Part shown: in pieces, positions 42,207-50,010 of the stretch
How positions within the stretch are numbered: the stretch's first letter is position 1
Layout of the letters: the number at the start of each line of letters is the position of its first letter
Translations under genes and position numbers: made by a program
The notes under the pieces: generated by a model
The model's database searches: none
What the model was told of the DNA's origin: nothing
Seen by the model: only the letters and a program-made list of their open reading frames with translations
Source: JBBQWS01 sp038210415
Lineage (GTDB): Bacteria > Actinomycetota > Actinomycetes > Prado026
DNA length: 50,010 bases
Direction of reading: 5' to 3'
Assembly: GCA_038210415.1 (NCBI GenBank)
Contig: JBBQWS010000020.1
Span: 1-50,010, forward strand

Positions 42207-42374
42207 GTGGCCGCCAAGAGCGACGTCCGCCCCAAGATCACGATGGCGTGCCAGGAGTGCAAGCACCGCAACTACATCACCAAGAAGAACCGGCGCAACG
42301 ATCCCGACCGGGTCGAGCTGAAGAAGTTCTGCCCCAACTGCAACCTGCACACCCTGCACAAGGAGACTCGCTAG
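42207..42374 (+). CDS. rpmG: 50S ribosomal protein L33
   Basis: This 55-residue zinc-ribbon L33 has MAAKSDVRPKITMACQECKH, two CxxC pairs (CQEC, CPNC) and the ending LHTLHKETR. The GTG at 42207 has AAGGAG 7 bases upstream. Position after tRNA-Met and before the hadAB region is conserved in actinobacteria. The four-cysteine form is the zinc-replete version. Confidence 0.95.
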   Translation: MAAKSDVRPKITMACQECKHRNYITKKNRRNDPDRVELKKFCPNCNLHTLHKETR

Positions 42375-42406
42375 GCGCGTCGGCCCAGGCCGGCCCCAGC
42401 CGCGCA

Positions 42407-42441
42407 CGAAGGCCGTTCCGGACCATCCGGGGCGGCCTTCG
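42407..42441. terminator. Hairpin terminator between rpmG and the convergent secreted-protein gene
   Basis: A 15-bp stem (42407-42421 with 42427-42441, two T-G wobbles) closes a 5-base loop 32 bases after the rpmG stop. It is followed by TCGTG rather than a T run and may serve both strands. Confidence 0.75.
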
Positions 42442-42453
42442 TCGTGCGGTGTG

Positions 42454-43524
42454 CTAGCGCGTGGCCACCTTGGGCGGGGAGTTCGCGATCTTGGTCGCCC
42501 AAGGCAGGAGCGATCCCGCCGGCCACTTCTGGTACCCGTACGGCAGCTCGACCGACGTCGCGCCGATCGAGACCGCGCCGGCCAGCGTCGCCGACCACGA
42601 GCCGATCCGGTCGACAGTCGCGGTCTGCAGCGCGATCGTCCCGCCCAGGGCCGTCATGTGTGCGTACATCTGCTGGTATGCCGCCGTCCCCAGCTTGGCC
42701 ACCGACAGCGAGTTGTTCTCCAGGCCGCAGCGCGCGCCGAGAGCCGCTCGGCAGTAGTCCATCGTCGCCTCGGTGTACGCCTCATCCATGCTCGGGCCGG
42801 ACGTGGCGACGACGTTCGGGAACGGGTTGAACGCGACGTCGGAGATGGTCTGCTGCCAGACCTGGTGCGCGTCGATGGCCGCCTTGATGCAGGCCTGGTC
42901 GGCGTCCTTGGTGTAGCCGGCACCGAGCAGCGCGGTCCGGTTGCTCTCGGGCGACCGCTGCCGGATGAACAGCTCGTCGTAGATCGTGCTGCAGCGCGAG
43001 ACGGTCACCTCCCGCAGCTCCGGGACGGAGTCGTACTTCGCCGCGAGCTTGGCCTGGAGGTCTGCGTACGCGGCGCCGAAGTCGGGCAGCCAGAACCGGC
43101 CGATCGTCCCGCCGACGGTCCTGGTACCCGTCTGGTTGCTGAGGTAGGGCAGCGGCTGGCCCCCGATCTCCTTGGCCCACTCGGGTGCGCCGATCCCGGC
43201 GACCACCCGCAGCTTCAGCGCCTGGTGGCCCGCGAAGTCGGCTTGGCGGACCCGCGCGATCGCCTGGTCGATCGGGTTGTCGGGTGCGAGCTCGGCGCCG
43301 CGGACGGGTTGCAGGTCGGCCCAGTTCACCTTCACGACGTAGGCGGCGACGTACGCGGTCGCGGCACCCTTGGGGGGTCCCTGCCGGTCGATCAATCCGC
43401 GGATCGGCGCCTTGACTGTTGCGGCGGCCTGCGCCGAGGTGAGGGTCGTGGCGGTGACCGAGCCGAGCGCTGCGACGGCAAGCACGGTGACGGACGCGAT
43501 GACGCGGCGGTAGGGGTGGGGCAT
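42454..43524 (-). CDS. secreted glycoside hydrolase-like protein
   Basis: This 356-residue exported protein has a Sec signal peptide (Arg-rich start, hydrophobic 9-26, likely cleavage after AQA near residue 33). The body has features of a TIM-barrel glycosidase, such as VVKVNWADLQPVRG, GAPEWAKEIGG and FGAAYADLQAKLAAKY, but I do not recognise a specific GH family or catalytic pair. The ATG at 43524 has GGAG upstream. The gene interrupts the usual rpmG to hadA neighbourhood and is transcribed against it, so it may be an accessory insertion. Its C terminus is convergent with rpmG. Confidence 0.75.
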   Translation of the reverse strand: MPHPYRRVIASVTVLAVAALGSVTATTLTSAQAAATVKAPIRGLIDRQGPPKGAATAYVAAYVVKVNWADLQPVRGAELAPDNPIDQAIARVRQADFAGHQALKLRVVAGIGAPEWAKEIGGQPLPYLSNQTGTRTVGGTIGRFWLPDFGAAYADLQAKLAAKYDSVPELREVTVSRCSTIYDELFIRQRSPESNRTALLGAGYTKDADQACIKAAIDAHQVWQQTISDVAFNPFPNVVATSGPSMDEAYTEATMDYCRAALGARCGLENNSLSVAKLGTAAYQQMYAHMTALGGTIALQTATVDRIGSWSATLAGAVSIGATSVELPYGYQKWPAGSLLPWATKIANSPPKVATR

Positions 43525-43629
43525 CGAAGTCTCCGGAGGGGTGAGGGTTGTCGCGGGGGTGCGTTACGGTCGGCGTAGCCGCGGGTTGGTCGGTCGCGGG
43601 TCTGGCAACCGTCGAGAGGGGATTCGGCC

Positions 43630-44442
43630 GTGGGGCGCTTGGACGGCAAGGTGGCGATCGTGACCGGAGCAGGTCGAGGTATCGGCCGGGCCACAGCGCT
43701 CCGGCTGGCCGGCGACGGGGCCCGGATCGTGGTCAACGACATCGACGCGGATCCGGCGAACGAGACGGCCGAGCTGGTCATGGCTGCCGGTGGCGAGGCT
43801 GAGGTCGCCCTCGCAGACACGGTCGAGCTGCTGGCGGCCAAGGGGCTGGTGACCGCCGCGATCCACCGGTTCGGTCAGCTGGACATCGTCGTCAACAACG
43901 CCGGCATCACTCGCGACAAGATGTTCCACACCATGGACGACGAGATCTTCCGGACGGTGCTCGACGTCAATCTCGCGACGGCCTTCCACACCACTCTGGC
44001 TGCGATGCCCTACCTGCGCGAGGTCGCGAAGGCCGAGATCGCCGCGAACGGCCGGCCCGCCTACAACCGCAAGATCACCTTCACGTCGAGCGTCGTCGCG
44101 TTCACGGGCAACCCCGGTCAGTACAACTACACGGCCGCCAAGGGCGCGATCATCTCGACGACCAAGACGCTGGCCCGCGAGCTCGGCCCGTTCGGGATCA
44201 ACGTGAACGCCGTCGCGCCCGGGTTCATCGAGACCCGGCTGACGCAAGCGAAGAAGTCCGGCGCCGAGCTCGGCATCCCGGAGCAGATGCGCCAGCTCTC
44301 GTTGGCGATGATCGCGCTCGGCCGGTTCGGGCAGCCCGAGGACGTTGCTGCGGTGCATGCTTTCCTCGTCTCTCCCGATGCCGACTTCGTCTCCGGCGTC
44401 ACCATCCCCGTCACCGGCGGCCAGTACGGAGGGATGGGCTGA
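43630..44442 (+). CDS. SDR family oxidoreductase, FabG-like
   Basis: This 270-residue classical SDR has VTGAGRGIGRA, VVNNAGITRD and the catalytic YNYTAAKG, with the family C-terminal VTIPVTGGQYGGMG. Its similarity to 3-oxoacyl reductases and its overlap with hadA (TGATG) suggest it reduces the 3-oxoacyl intermediate before HadAB dehydrates the hydroxy product. GTG 43630 begins the conserved GRLDGKVAIVTGAG. Confidence 0.88.
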   Translation: MGRLDGKVAIVTGAGRGIGRATALRLAGDGARIVVNDIDADPANETAELVMAAGGEAEVALADTVELLAAKGLVTAAIHRFGQLDIVVNNAGITRDKMFHTMDDEIFRTVLDVNLATAFHTTLAAMPYLREVAKAEIAANGRPAYNRKITFTSSVVAFTGNPGQYNYTAAKGAIISTTKTLARELGPFGINVNAVAPGFIETRLTQAKKSGAELGIPEQMRQLSLAMIALGRFGQPEDVAAVHAFLVSPDADFVSGVTIPVTGGQYGGMG

Positions 44443-44900
44443 TGCCGCTCGACCCTTCATTCATCGGTAAGCGCTACCCGCCGTCTGAAACCTATTTAGT
44501 CTCCAGAGCGAAGATTGCGGAGTTTGCGGACGCTGTCGGCGACCCGAACCCTGCGTATCGCGACGTCGCTGCTGCGCGCGCACTAGGCCATCCGGATGTC
44601 GTGGCGCCGCCGACGTTCCTGGTGGTGCTGACGATGCGGTCGTCGGCGCAGGTCGTGTTCGACCCCGAGCTCGGCCTCGACTACTCGATGGTCGTCCACG
44701 GCGAGCAGTCGTTCGCCTACGAGCGGCCGGTCCACGCGGGCGACGAGCTCGTCGTGATCGGTTCGGTCGAGAACATCCGCTCGGTCGCCGGCAACGACCT
44801 GCTGAGCCTGCGCGGCGAGGTCTCGACCACCGACGGTGAGCTGGTCTGCACCGCGCGGTCGACCATCGTCTCGCGCGGCACGGCCGCCCAGGAGGCCTGA
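44442..44900 (+). CDS. hadA: (3R)-hydroxyacyl-ACP dehydratase subunit HadA
   Basis: This 152-residue MaoC/hot-dog protein is the non-catalytic, substrate-binding partner of HadB. The hydratase motif position reads D34-PNPA-Y39, so the catalytic histidine is missing, as expected for HadA. In mycobacteria HadAB works in the FAS-II elongation of mycolic precursors, while non-mycolate actinobacteria also carry it. An AT-richer patch at the 5' end uses TTA (codon 19, 44496-44498) and AGA codons. Confidence 0.88.
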   Translation: MPLDPSFIGKRYPPSETYLVSRAKIAEFADAVGDPNPAYRDVAAARALGHPDVVAPPTFLVVLTMRSSAQVVFDPELGLDYSMVVHGEQSFAYERPVHAGDELVVIGSVENIRSVAGNDLLSLRGEVSTTDGELVCTARSTIVSRGTAAQEA

Positions 44901-44902
44901 CG

Positions 44903-45331
44903 ATGACTGCGACCGTGAGCTTCGACGACGTCGAGGTGGGCACCGAGCTGCCGCAGCAGTCCTTCCCGCTTCAGCGGCTCGACCTGGTCCGCTACTGTGG
45001 CGCGTCGGGCGACTTCAACGTCATCCACTGGAACGAGCGCATCGCCAAGGCAGTGGGCCTGCCCGACGTCATCGTGCACGGCATGCTGACCATGGCCGAA
45101 GCGGTCCGGGTGGTCACCGACTGGGCCGGGGACCCGGGGGCCGTCGTCGAGTACGGCGTCCGCTTCACCCGTCCGGTCGTCGTGCCCGACGACGACCGAG
45201 GGGCGCTCCTCGAGGTCAGCGGCGTCGTCACCGAGCTGCTGGCGGACCGTCGGGTCCGAGTGGAGCTGACCGCCATGTCAACCGAGCAGAAGGTCCTGGG
45301 CCAGGCCCGGGCCGTCGTCCAGCTCGGCTGA
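44903..45331 (+). CDS. hadB: (3R)-hydroxyacyl-ACP dehydratase subunit HadB
   Basis: This 142-residue MaoC-like catalytic subunit has the hydratase 2 motif complete: D37 and H42 in GASGDFNVIHWNE, followed by GLPDVIVHGMLTMA. Length equals mycobacterial HadB. Two bases separate it from hadA, so a heterodimer is likely. murB follows 2 bases later. Confidence 0.9.
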   Translation: MTATVSFDDVEVGTELPQQSFPLQRLDLVRYCGASGDFNVIHWNERIAKAVGLPDVIVHGMLTMAEAVRVVTDWAGDPGAVVEYGVRFTRPVVVPDDDRGALLEVSGVVTELLADRRVRVELTAMSTEQKVLGQARAVVQLG

Positions 45332-45333
45332 CC

Positions 45334-46359
45334 GTGCGTCCTGGGGTTCCGCTGGCCGACCTGACCACGCTTCGACTGGGTGGGCGGTGCCGAGCGCTGG
45401 TCGAGGCGACGGACGAGGACGAGCTCGTCGAGGTCGTGACCCGGCTCGACCGCGGTGGTGAACCGCTGCTGATTCTCGGCGGTGGGTCCAACCTCGTGGT
45501 CGGCGACGACGGGTTCGACGGCACCGTCGTCCGGGTCGCCACCCAGGGCATCGACCTCCGGGTCGAGGGCGGTCACGTCGACGTGCTGGTGCGGGCCGGC
45601 GAGCCGTGGGACGACCTCGTCGCCGCGACCGTCAGCGACGGGCTGAGCGGGGTCGAGGCGCTGTCCGGTATCCCCGGGCTCACGGGTGCGACGCCGATCC
45701 AGAACGTCGGCGCGTACGGGCAGCAGGTCGCCGACACCATCAGCTGGCTCCGGGTCCTCGACCGGCGCAGTGGCGAGGTTCTCGTGCTGTCAGCGGGGGA
45801 GTGCGGCTTCGCGTACCGCAGCAGCCTGCTCAAGCAGGCCGAGCGGTACGTCGTGCTCGCGGTGGTCTTCCGGCTCGAACGCACCGTCGAGTCGACGCCG
45901 ATCCGTTACGCGGAGCTCGCCCGCGCCCTCGGGGTCGCCGTAGGTGAGCATGCCCCGAGTGCGGCCGTGCGCGTCGCCGTCCTGGGCTTGCGTCGCGCCA
46001 AGGGGATGGTGCTGGACCCGGCAGACCCCGACACGGTCAGCGTCGGGTCGTTCTTCACCAACCCGGTCCTCACGCCGGAGCAGTCCGCGACGCTGCCCGA
46101 TGGGGCGCCCCGCTACCCCCAGGCCGACGGGTCGGTGAAGGCTTCGGCTGCCTGGCTCATCGAGCAGGCCGGGTTCGCCCGTGGCTACGGGTCGGGTACG
46201 GCCCGGATCTCCACGAAGCACACCCTGGCTCTCACGAACCGGCCAGGGGGGAGTACGGCCGCGCTCCTCGACCTCGCTCGGGAGGTACGCGCCGGCGTGC
46301 TGGCTCGGTTCGGGATCGAGCTCACGGCCGAGCCGGTCCTCGTGGGCTGCGCGTTGTAG
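45334..46359 (+). CDS. murB: UDP-N-acetylmuramate dehydrogenase
   Basis: This 341-residue flavoenzyme reduces UDP-GlcNAc-enolpyruvate to UDP-MurNAc in cytoplasmic peptidoglycan synthesis. It has LTTLRLGGRCRALVEA, the FAD-binding ILGGGSNLVV, GIPGLTGATPIQNVGAYGQ and the catalytic serine region VSVGSFFTNPV. GTG 45334 lies 2 bases after hadB without a strong ribosome binding site. The end overlaps the opposite-strand deaminase gene by 38 bases. Confidence 0.95.
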   Translation: MRPGVPLADLTTLRLGGRCRALVEATDEDELVEVVTRLDRGGEPLLILGGGSNLVVGDDGFDGTVVRVATQGIDLRVEGGHVDVLVRAGEPWDDLVAATVSDGLSGVEALSGIPGLTGATPIQNVGAYGQQVADTISWLRVLDRRSGEVLVLSAGECGFAYRSSLLKQAERYVVLAVVFRLERTVESTPIRYAELARALGVAVGEHAPSAAVRVAVLGLRRAKGMVLDPADPDTVSVGSFFTNPVLTPEQSATLPDGAPRYPQADGSVKASAAWLIEQAGFARGYGSGTARISTKHTLALTNRPGGSTAALLDLAREVRAGVLARFGIELTAEPVLVGCAL

Positions 46360-47386
46360 CCGGCGCGGGGCTCAGCAGCCAAGCATCGACGCCGGCGAGC
46401 AGCCGGTCCCGCACCTGGTCAGGTGCCCGCGAGGCCGTCACCGAGCCCCGGGCCAGGCCGGCCAGCTCCGCATCGGAGCAGCCGTGCACCGAGCGCGCGA
46501 GTTCGTACTGCTCGGTGAGCCGGGCGCCGAAGATCAACGGGTCGTCCGCGCCGAGCGCCACCCCGACGCCGGCGGTCAGGAGCGAGCGCAGAGGTACGTC
46601 GGACGGGTCCTGGTAGACCCCGAGCGAGACGTTCGACGACGGGCACACCTCGCAGGTGACCCCCGTCGCAGCCAGCCGGTCGAGCAGCCGAGGGTCCTCT
46701 GCGGCGCGGATGCCGTGTCCGATCCGCCCGGCACCGAGCTCGTCGAGGCAGGCGGTCACGCTGGCCGGCCCGACCAGCTCGCCGCCGTGCGGCGCAGCGA
46801 GCAGCCCTGCACGGTGCGCGATGCGGAACGCGGGTGCGAAGTCGGCGGCCGCGCCCCGCCGTTCGTCGTTGGCCAGACCGAACCCGACGACTCCGGCACC
46901 GGCGTACGCGACGGCCAGCCGGGCGAGCGTCCGGGCGTCCATCGGGTGCCGCGTGCGGTTCGCACCGATGATCACCCCGATCCCCACTCCAGTCGCTGCG
47001 GCGGCGCTCCGTGCAGCGTCCAGCACGAGCTCGGTGAAGGCGGTGATACCGCCGAACCTGGCCGCGTAGCCGCTGGGGTCGACCTGGATCTCCAGCCAGC
47101 CCGAACCGTCGGCGTGCTCGTCCTGCGCGACCTCCGAGACGAGCCGACGGACATCGGCCGGCTCCTGCAGCACCGACCGAGCGGTGTCGTAGAGCCGCTG
47201 GAACCGGAACCAGCCCCGCTCGTCGGCCGCGGCCAGCCGGACCGGGCGGTCGCTGGACAGTGTCTCCGGGAGTCGCACCCCGTGCCGTTTGGCGAGCGCG
47301 AGCATGGTCGTGTGCCGCATCGCGCCGGTGAAGTGCAGGTGAAGATGCGCCTTGGGGAGCGCACGCAGGTCGCGGCCGCCGATCAG
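46322..47386 (-). CDS. adenosine deaminase family protein
   Basis: This metal-dependent hydrolase of about 354 residues belongs to the adenosine/adenine deaminase family. It has the zinc ligands in AHLHLHFTG, a GHGIRAAEDP block, VCPSSNVSLG and ALGADDPLIFG, matching the HxH, HG, SN and DDP motifs. The frame has no ATG, GTG or TTG before the conserved N terminus. The best start is CTG at 47386-47384, which overlaps the aminotransferase TGA (CTGA) and follows a GGAGG. The true nucleoside or base substrate is not certain. The 3' end overlaps murB by 38 bases. Confidence 0.85.
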   Translation of the reverse strand: MIGGRDLRALPKAHLHLHFTGAMRHTTMLALAKRHGVRLPETLSSDRPVRLAAADERGWFRFQRLYDTARSVLQEPADVRRLVSEVAQDEHADGSGWLEIQVDPSGYAARFGGITAFTELVLDAARSAAAATGVGIGVIIGANRTRHPMDARTLARLAVAYAGAGVVGFGLANDERRGAAADFAPAFRIAHRAGLLAAPHGGELVGPASVTACLDELGAGRIGHGIRAAEDPRLLDRLAATGVTCEVCPSSNVSLGVYQDPSDVPLRSLLTAGVGVALGADDPLIFGARLTEQYELARSVHGCSDAELAGLARGSVTASRAPDQVRDRLLAGVDAWLLSPAPATTRSPRGPARP

Positions 47387-48645
47387 CCTGCCGCCTCCGC
47401 CAGCAGCCGCTGCATCCGGCCCACGCCCTCGGCGAGGTCGTCGTCGCCGAGGGCGTACGACAGTCGGAGGTAGCCGGGCGTCCCGAACGCCTCGCCCGGG
47501 ACGACGGCGACCTCGACCTCGTCCAGGATGATCGCGGCGAGCTGGGCCGAGCTCCGCAGGAGCTGGCCACGCAACGAGCGGCCGAGCAGCCCGCGCACCG
47601 AGGGGTAGCAGTAGAAGGCGCCTTCGGGCAGCGGGCAGGTGATCCCGTCGATCGACTGCAGCATCGAGGTCATGGTCTGGCGTCGGCGGTCGAAGGCGGT
47701 GCGCATCTGCGCGACCGCGTCCAGGTTCCCCGACACGGCCGCCAGCGCGGCGACCTGGGCGACGTTCGAGACGTTGGACGTGGCGTGGGACTGAAGGTTC
47801 GTCGCGGCCGCGACGACGTCCTTCGGGCCGATCATCCAGCCGACCCGCCAACCGGTCATCGCGTACGTCTTGGCCACGCCGTTGACCACGACGACCTGGT
47901 CGCCCAGCTCGGGCACCAGCGTGGCCATGGAGGAGAAGACGGCGTCGCCGTAGACGAGGTGCTCGTAGATCTCGTCGGTGACGACCCACAACCCGCGTTC
48001 GGCGGCCCAGCGCCCGATCGCCTCGACCTCGGCGGGCGGGTACACGGCGCCCGTCGGGTTCGACGGCGAGACGAAGACCAGCATCTTGGTCGCGGGGGTC
48101 ATCGCGGCCTCGAGCTGGGCGATGCTGACCCGGTAGCCGGTGGTCTCGTCCGTGACGATCTCGACGGGGACGCCGCCGGCCAGCCGGATCGACTCGGGGT
48201 AGGTCGTCCAGTACGGCGCGGGCAGCAGCACCTCGTCGCCCGGGTCGAGCAGGGCCGCGAAGGCGTTGTAGAGCGCCTGCTTGCCGCCGTTGGTGATCAG
48301 GACCTGGCCCGGGTCGACCGAATACCCGCTGTCGCGCAGTGTCTTTGCGGCAACGGCTGCACGCAGGTCGGGCAGGCCCGCCGCGGGGGTGTAGCGGTGC
48401 CAGCGGGGGTCCTGGCAGGCAGCCACCGCGGCCTGCACGATGTAGTCGGGGGTGGGGAAGTCGGGCTCACCGGCGCCGAAGCCGATCACCGGCCGTCCGG
48501 CGGCCTTGAGCGCCTTGGCCTTGGCGTCGACGGCCAGGGTGGCGGACTCCGCGATGCTGCCGATCCGGCGCGAGACGCGTCCGCGCCGGATGGTCGGTGC
48601 GGAGGACGGGCGGACGGGAACGGAGGTCGATTCGGTCACGCCCAC
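47383..48645 (-). CDS. pyridoxal phosphate-dependent aminotransferase, aspartate type
   Basis: This 420-residue class I aminotransferase has the PLP lysine K259 in NGVAKTYAMTGWRVGW, GAGEPDFPTPDYI for the substrate arm, and VSPSNPTGAV. It is the AspC-type enzyme usually found beside tRNA-Trp-secE in actinobacteria, but aromatic or prephenate substrates cannot be excluded. The ATG at 48645 begins a 20-residue variable leader. It is divergent from the tRNA-Trp gene and coupled to the deaminase. Confidence 0.88.
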   Translation of the reverse strand: MGVTESTSVPVRPSSAPTIRRGRVSRRIGSIAESATLAVDAKAKALKAAGRPVIGFGAGEPDFPTPDYIVQAAVAACQDPRWHRYTPAAGLPDLRAAVAAKTLRDSGYSVDPGQVLITNGGKQALYNAFAALLDPGDEVLLPAPYWTTYPESIRLAGGVPVEIVTDETTGYRVSIAQLEAAMTPATKMLVFVSPSNPTGAVYPPAEVEAIGRWAAERGLWVVTDEIYEHLVYGDAVFSSMATLVPELGDQVVVVNGVAKTYAMTGWRVGWMIGPKDVVAAATNLQSHATSNVSNVAQVAALAAVSGNLDAVAQMRTAFDRRRQTMTSMLQSIDGITCPLPEGAFYCYPSVRGLLGRSLRGQLLRSSAQLAAIILDEVEVAVVPGEAFGTPGYLRLSYALGDDDLAEGVGRMQRLLAEAAG

Positions 48646-48663
48646 ATCCTTCCACCTCTGCGG

Positions 48664-48693
48664 TTCGACCGGCCTCCTTCCAGGCCGTACACT
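48664..48693 (+). promoter_or_regulatory. Putative promoter of tRNA-Trp (secE region)
   Basis: TTCGAC (48664-48669) and TACACT (48688-48693) are spaced by 18 bases, a good match to housekeeping promoters. A second -10, TAGCGT, is at 48722-48727 nearer the tRNA. Confidence 0.5.
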
Positions 48694-48753
48694 CGTCCCC
48701 TGGTGAGAACCGCCTCTGCGCTAGCGTGCCCGGGGACCGATTCGAGCCACCGA

Positions 48754-48826
48754 AGGGTCGTAGCTCAATTGGTAGAGTTCCGGTCTCCAAAACCGGCGGT
48801 TGGGGGTTCAAGTCCCTCCGGCCCTG
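48754..48826 (+). tRNA. tRNA-Trp (CCA)
   Basis: AGGGTCG pairs with CGGCCCT, the anticodon loop is CTCCAAA with CCA at 48787-48789, the T loop is TTCAAGT and the discriminator is G. CCA is not encoded. It precedes secE as in most actinobacteria. Confidence 0.95.
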
Positions 48827-48910
48827 CAAGTTCTTCGGCAGCGCGACAAGTGGCAAGAATGGTCCGGACCTTCCGGGCTATCCGAGACAGCGGGCAGGTG
48901 ACCTGAGCGC

Positions 48911-49183
48911 ATGAGCGACACCCGTGGTTCCACTGCGACGCCTGAGCGCGGCAGGTCCGGCTCGGACCGTAAGGCGACCGATCGTCCCGGCCTGTTCGCC
49001 CGGATCGCCTTGTTCTACCGCCAGGTCATCGCCGAGCTTCGCAAGGTGGTCTGGCCGACCCAGCGCGAGCTGATCACCTACACCACCGTCGTGCTCGCCT
49101 TCGTCGCGGTGCTCATGGTGATCGTGACCATGCTCGACTTCGGCTTCGGCCACGCGGTGCTCGCCATCTTCGGCGGCAGCTGA
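48911..49183 (+). CDS. secE: preprotein translocase subunit SecE
   Basis: This 90-residue protein has one C-terminal transmembrane helix (about residues 56-79) preceded by the amphipathic RQVIAELRKVVWPTQRELI motif essential for contact with SecY. The N-terminal 25 residues are a hydrophilic actinobacterial extension. It lies upstream of nusG and rplK as usual. Confidence 0.95.
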   Translation: MSDTRGSTATPERGRSGSDRKATDRPGLFARIALFYRQVIAELRKVVWPTQRELITYTTVVLAFVAVLMVIVTMLDFGFGHAVLAIFGGS

Positions 49184-49239
49184 CCCCCCCCGGGTCGACT
49201 CTCGCCCCCCACGACCGTCCACGAGGAAGTGCTCACCCA

Positions 49240-49956
49240 GTGACCGAGTTCCCGCGCCACGACGACATCGACGTCGCCGACGACCGCTCCGAGGTCGCCG
49301 TTGTCACCGCCGATGCCGCTGACGACGCCCCCGACGTGACGCTGGCCGAGGTCGCAGAGGTCGAGGTCGAGGTCGAGGAGGACCCGATCGCCGAGTTCCG
49401 GGCCGCCCTGCGGGCCGCCCCCGGCGAGTGGTACGTCGTGCACTCCTACGCGGGCTACGAGAACCGGGTCAAGACCAACATCGAGAGCCGTAAGACCTCC
49501 CTGAACATGGAGGACTTCATCTACCAGGTGGAGGTCCCCCAGGAAGAGGTCGTCGAGATCAAGAACGGCCAGCGCAAGCTGGTCCGGCGCAACAAGTTTC
49601 CCGGGTACGTCCTGGTCCGGATGGACCTCACGGACGAGTCCTGGGGTGCGGTACGCAACACCCCCGGCGTTACCGGGTTCGTGGGCCACGCCCACCAGCC
49701 GACGCCGCTCACCGTCGACGAGGTGGTCAACATCCTCGGGCCGACGGTGGAGAAGAAGGCCCACGAGAAGACCGAGGTCAAGGTCCTGGACTTCCAGGTC
49801 GGCGACTCGGTGACCGTGATCGACGGGCCGTTCACCAGCCTCCAGGCGACCATCCACGAGATCAACGGCGACACTCAGCGGATCAAGGGTCTGGTGGAGA
49901 TCTTCGGCCGGGAGACCCCGGTCGAGCTGTCGTTCTCGCAGATCCAGAAGAACTAG
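49240..49956 (+). CDS. nusG: transcription termination/antitermination factor NusG
   Basis: This 238-residue protein has an acidic N-terminal leader of about 50 residues, the NGN domain (EWYVVHSYAGYENRVKTNIE ... FPGYVLVRMDL) and a C-terminal KOW domain (VGDSVTVIDGPF ... ELSFSQIQKN). It binds RNA polymerase and couples transcription with Rho or ribosomes. GTG 49240 is preceded by GAGGAAG at a slightly long spacing of about 10 bases. Confidence 0.95.
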   Translation: MTEFPRHDDIDVADDRSEVAVVTADAADDAPDVTLAEVAEVEVEVEEDPIAEFRAALRAAPGEWYVVHSYAGYENRVKTNIESRKTSLNMEDFIYQVEVPQEEVVEIKNGQRKLVRRNKFPGYVLVRMDLTDESWGAVRNTPGVTGFVGHAHQPTPLTVDEVVNILGPTVEKKAHEKTEVKVLDFQVGDSVTVIDGPFTSLQATIHEINGDTQRIKGLVEIFGRETPVELSFSQIQKN

Positions 49957-49966
49957 GACACCTGAC

Positions 49967-50010
49967 ATGCCCCCCAAGAAGAAGCTCTCGGCGATCATCA
50001 AGCTGCAGAT
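49967..50010 (+). CDS. rplK: 50S ribosomal protein L11, N-terminal part
   Basis: Only the first 14 full codons are present, reading MPPKKKLSAIIKLQ, the characteristic actinobacterial L11 start. An AGGA lies upstream. The order secE-nusG-rplK confirms the call; the gene runs off the right edge. Confidence 0.93.
   Translation, partial: MPPKKKLSAIIKLQ

Noticed and set aside
47387..47989. N-terminal extension of the adenosine-deaminase frame upstream of 47386
   Set aside because: It is a shadow of the aspartate-type aminotransferase on the same strand, and its translation is Arg/Gly-rich without homology.

Overview
The window is high-GC chromosomal DNA from an actinobacterium (class Actinomycetes). 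It has GTG and ATG starts, G/C-ending codons and long trains of genes whose stop and start codons overlap. It also has a complete classical menaquinone branch and the order hadA-hadB-murB ... tRNA-Trp-secE-nusG-rplK that is typical of the phylum. The korAB block beside a second, reduced nuo cluster and htpX recalls the layout I remember from Streptomyces and relatives, but the genus cannot be named from this sequence. There is no phage, insertion sequence, CRISPR array or origin.

Region 1 (1-7367) makes menaquinone: the end of menB, then menC and menD, an isochorismate synthase (menF) convergent with menD, an SDR oxidoreductase, the methyltransferase menG and a geranylgeranyl-reductase-type flavoprotein (menJ-like). 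Region 2 (7468-23981) is a 14-gene complex I operon nuoA-N followed by a long-chain polyprenyl diphosphate synthase, which probably makes the quinone side chain. nuoF carries an in-frame amber codon that removes its C-terminal iron-sulfur domain; it is the only visible nuoF.

Region 3 (23965-28276, minus strand) is a coupled operon korA-korB-GNAT-rarD. Region 4 (28415-37195) is a second, ten-gene complex-I-like operon nuoA2-B2-C2-H2-I2-J2-K2-L2-M2-N2 that lacks nuoD, E, F and G. It is divergent from korAB across 138 bp. The simplest reading is a ferredoxin-fed, proton-pumping menaquinone reductase supplied by the 2-oxoacid:ferredoxin oxidoreductase.

Region 5 (37274-50010) holds htpX, a 142-bp inverted-repeat element, yajQ, four tRNAs (Tyr, Thr, Met, Trp), an S66 peptidase whose start abuts tRNA-Thr, and a sulfotransferase-like/class IV aminotransferase pair. 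It continues with rpmG, a secreted glycosidase-like protein, an SDR-hadA-hadB-murB operon, an aspC-like aminotransferase coupled to an adenosine-deaminase-like gene, secE, nusG and the first codons of rplK. The inverted-repeat unit recurs at 408-437, where it supplies the ribosome binding site and start codon of menC.

No gene-free stretch exceeds 300 bases. The longest, 38141-38371, is mostly the inverted-repeat element. All promoter calls are by eye and weak.
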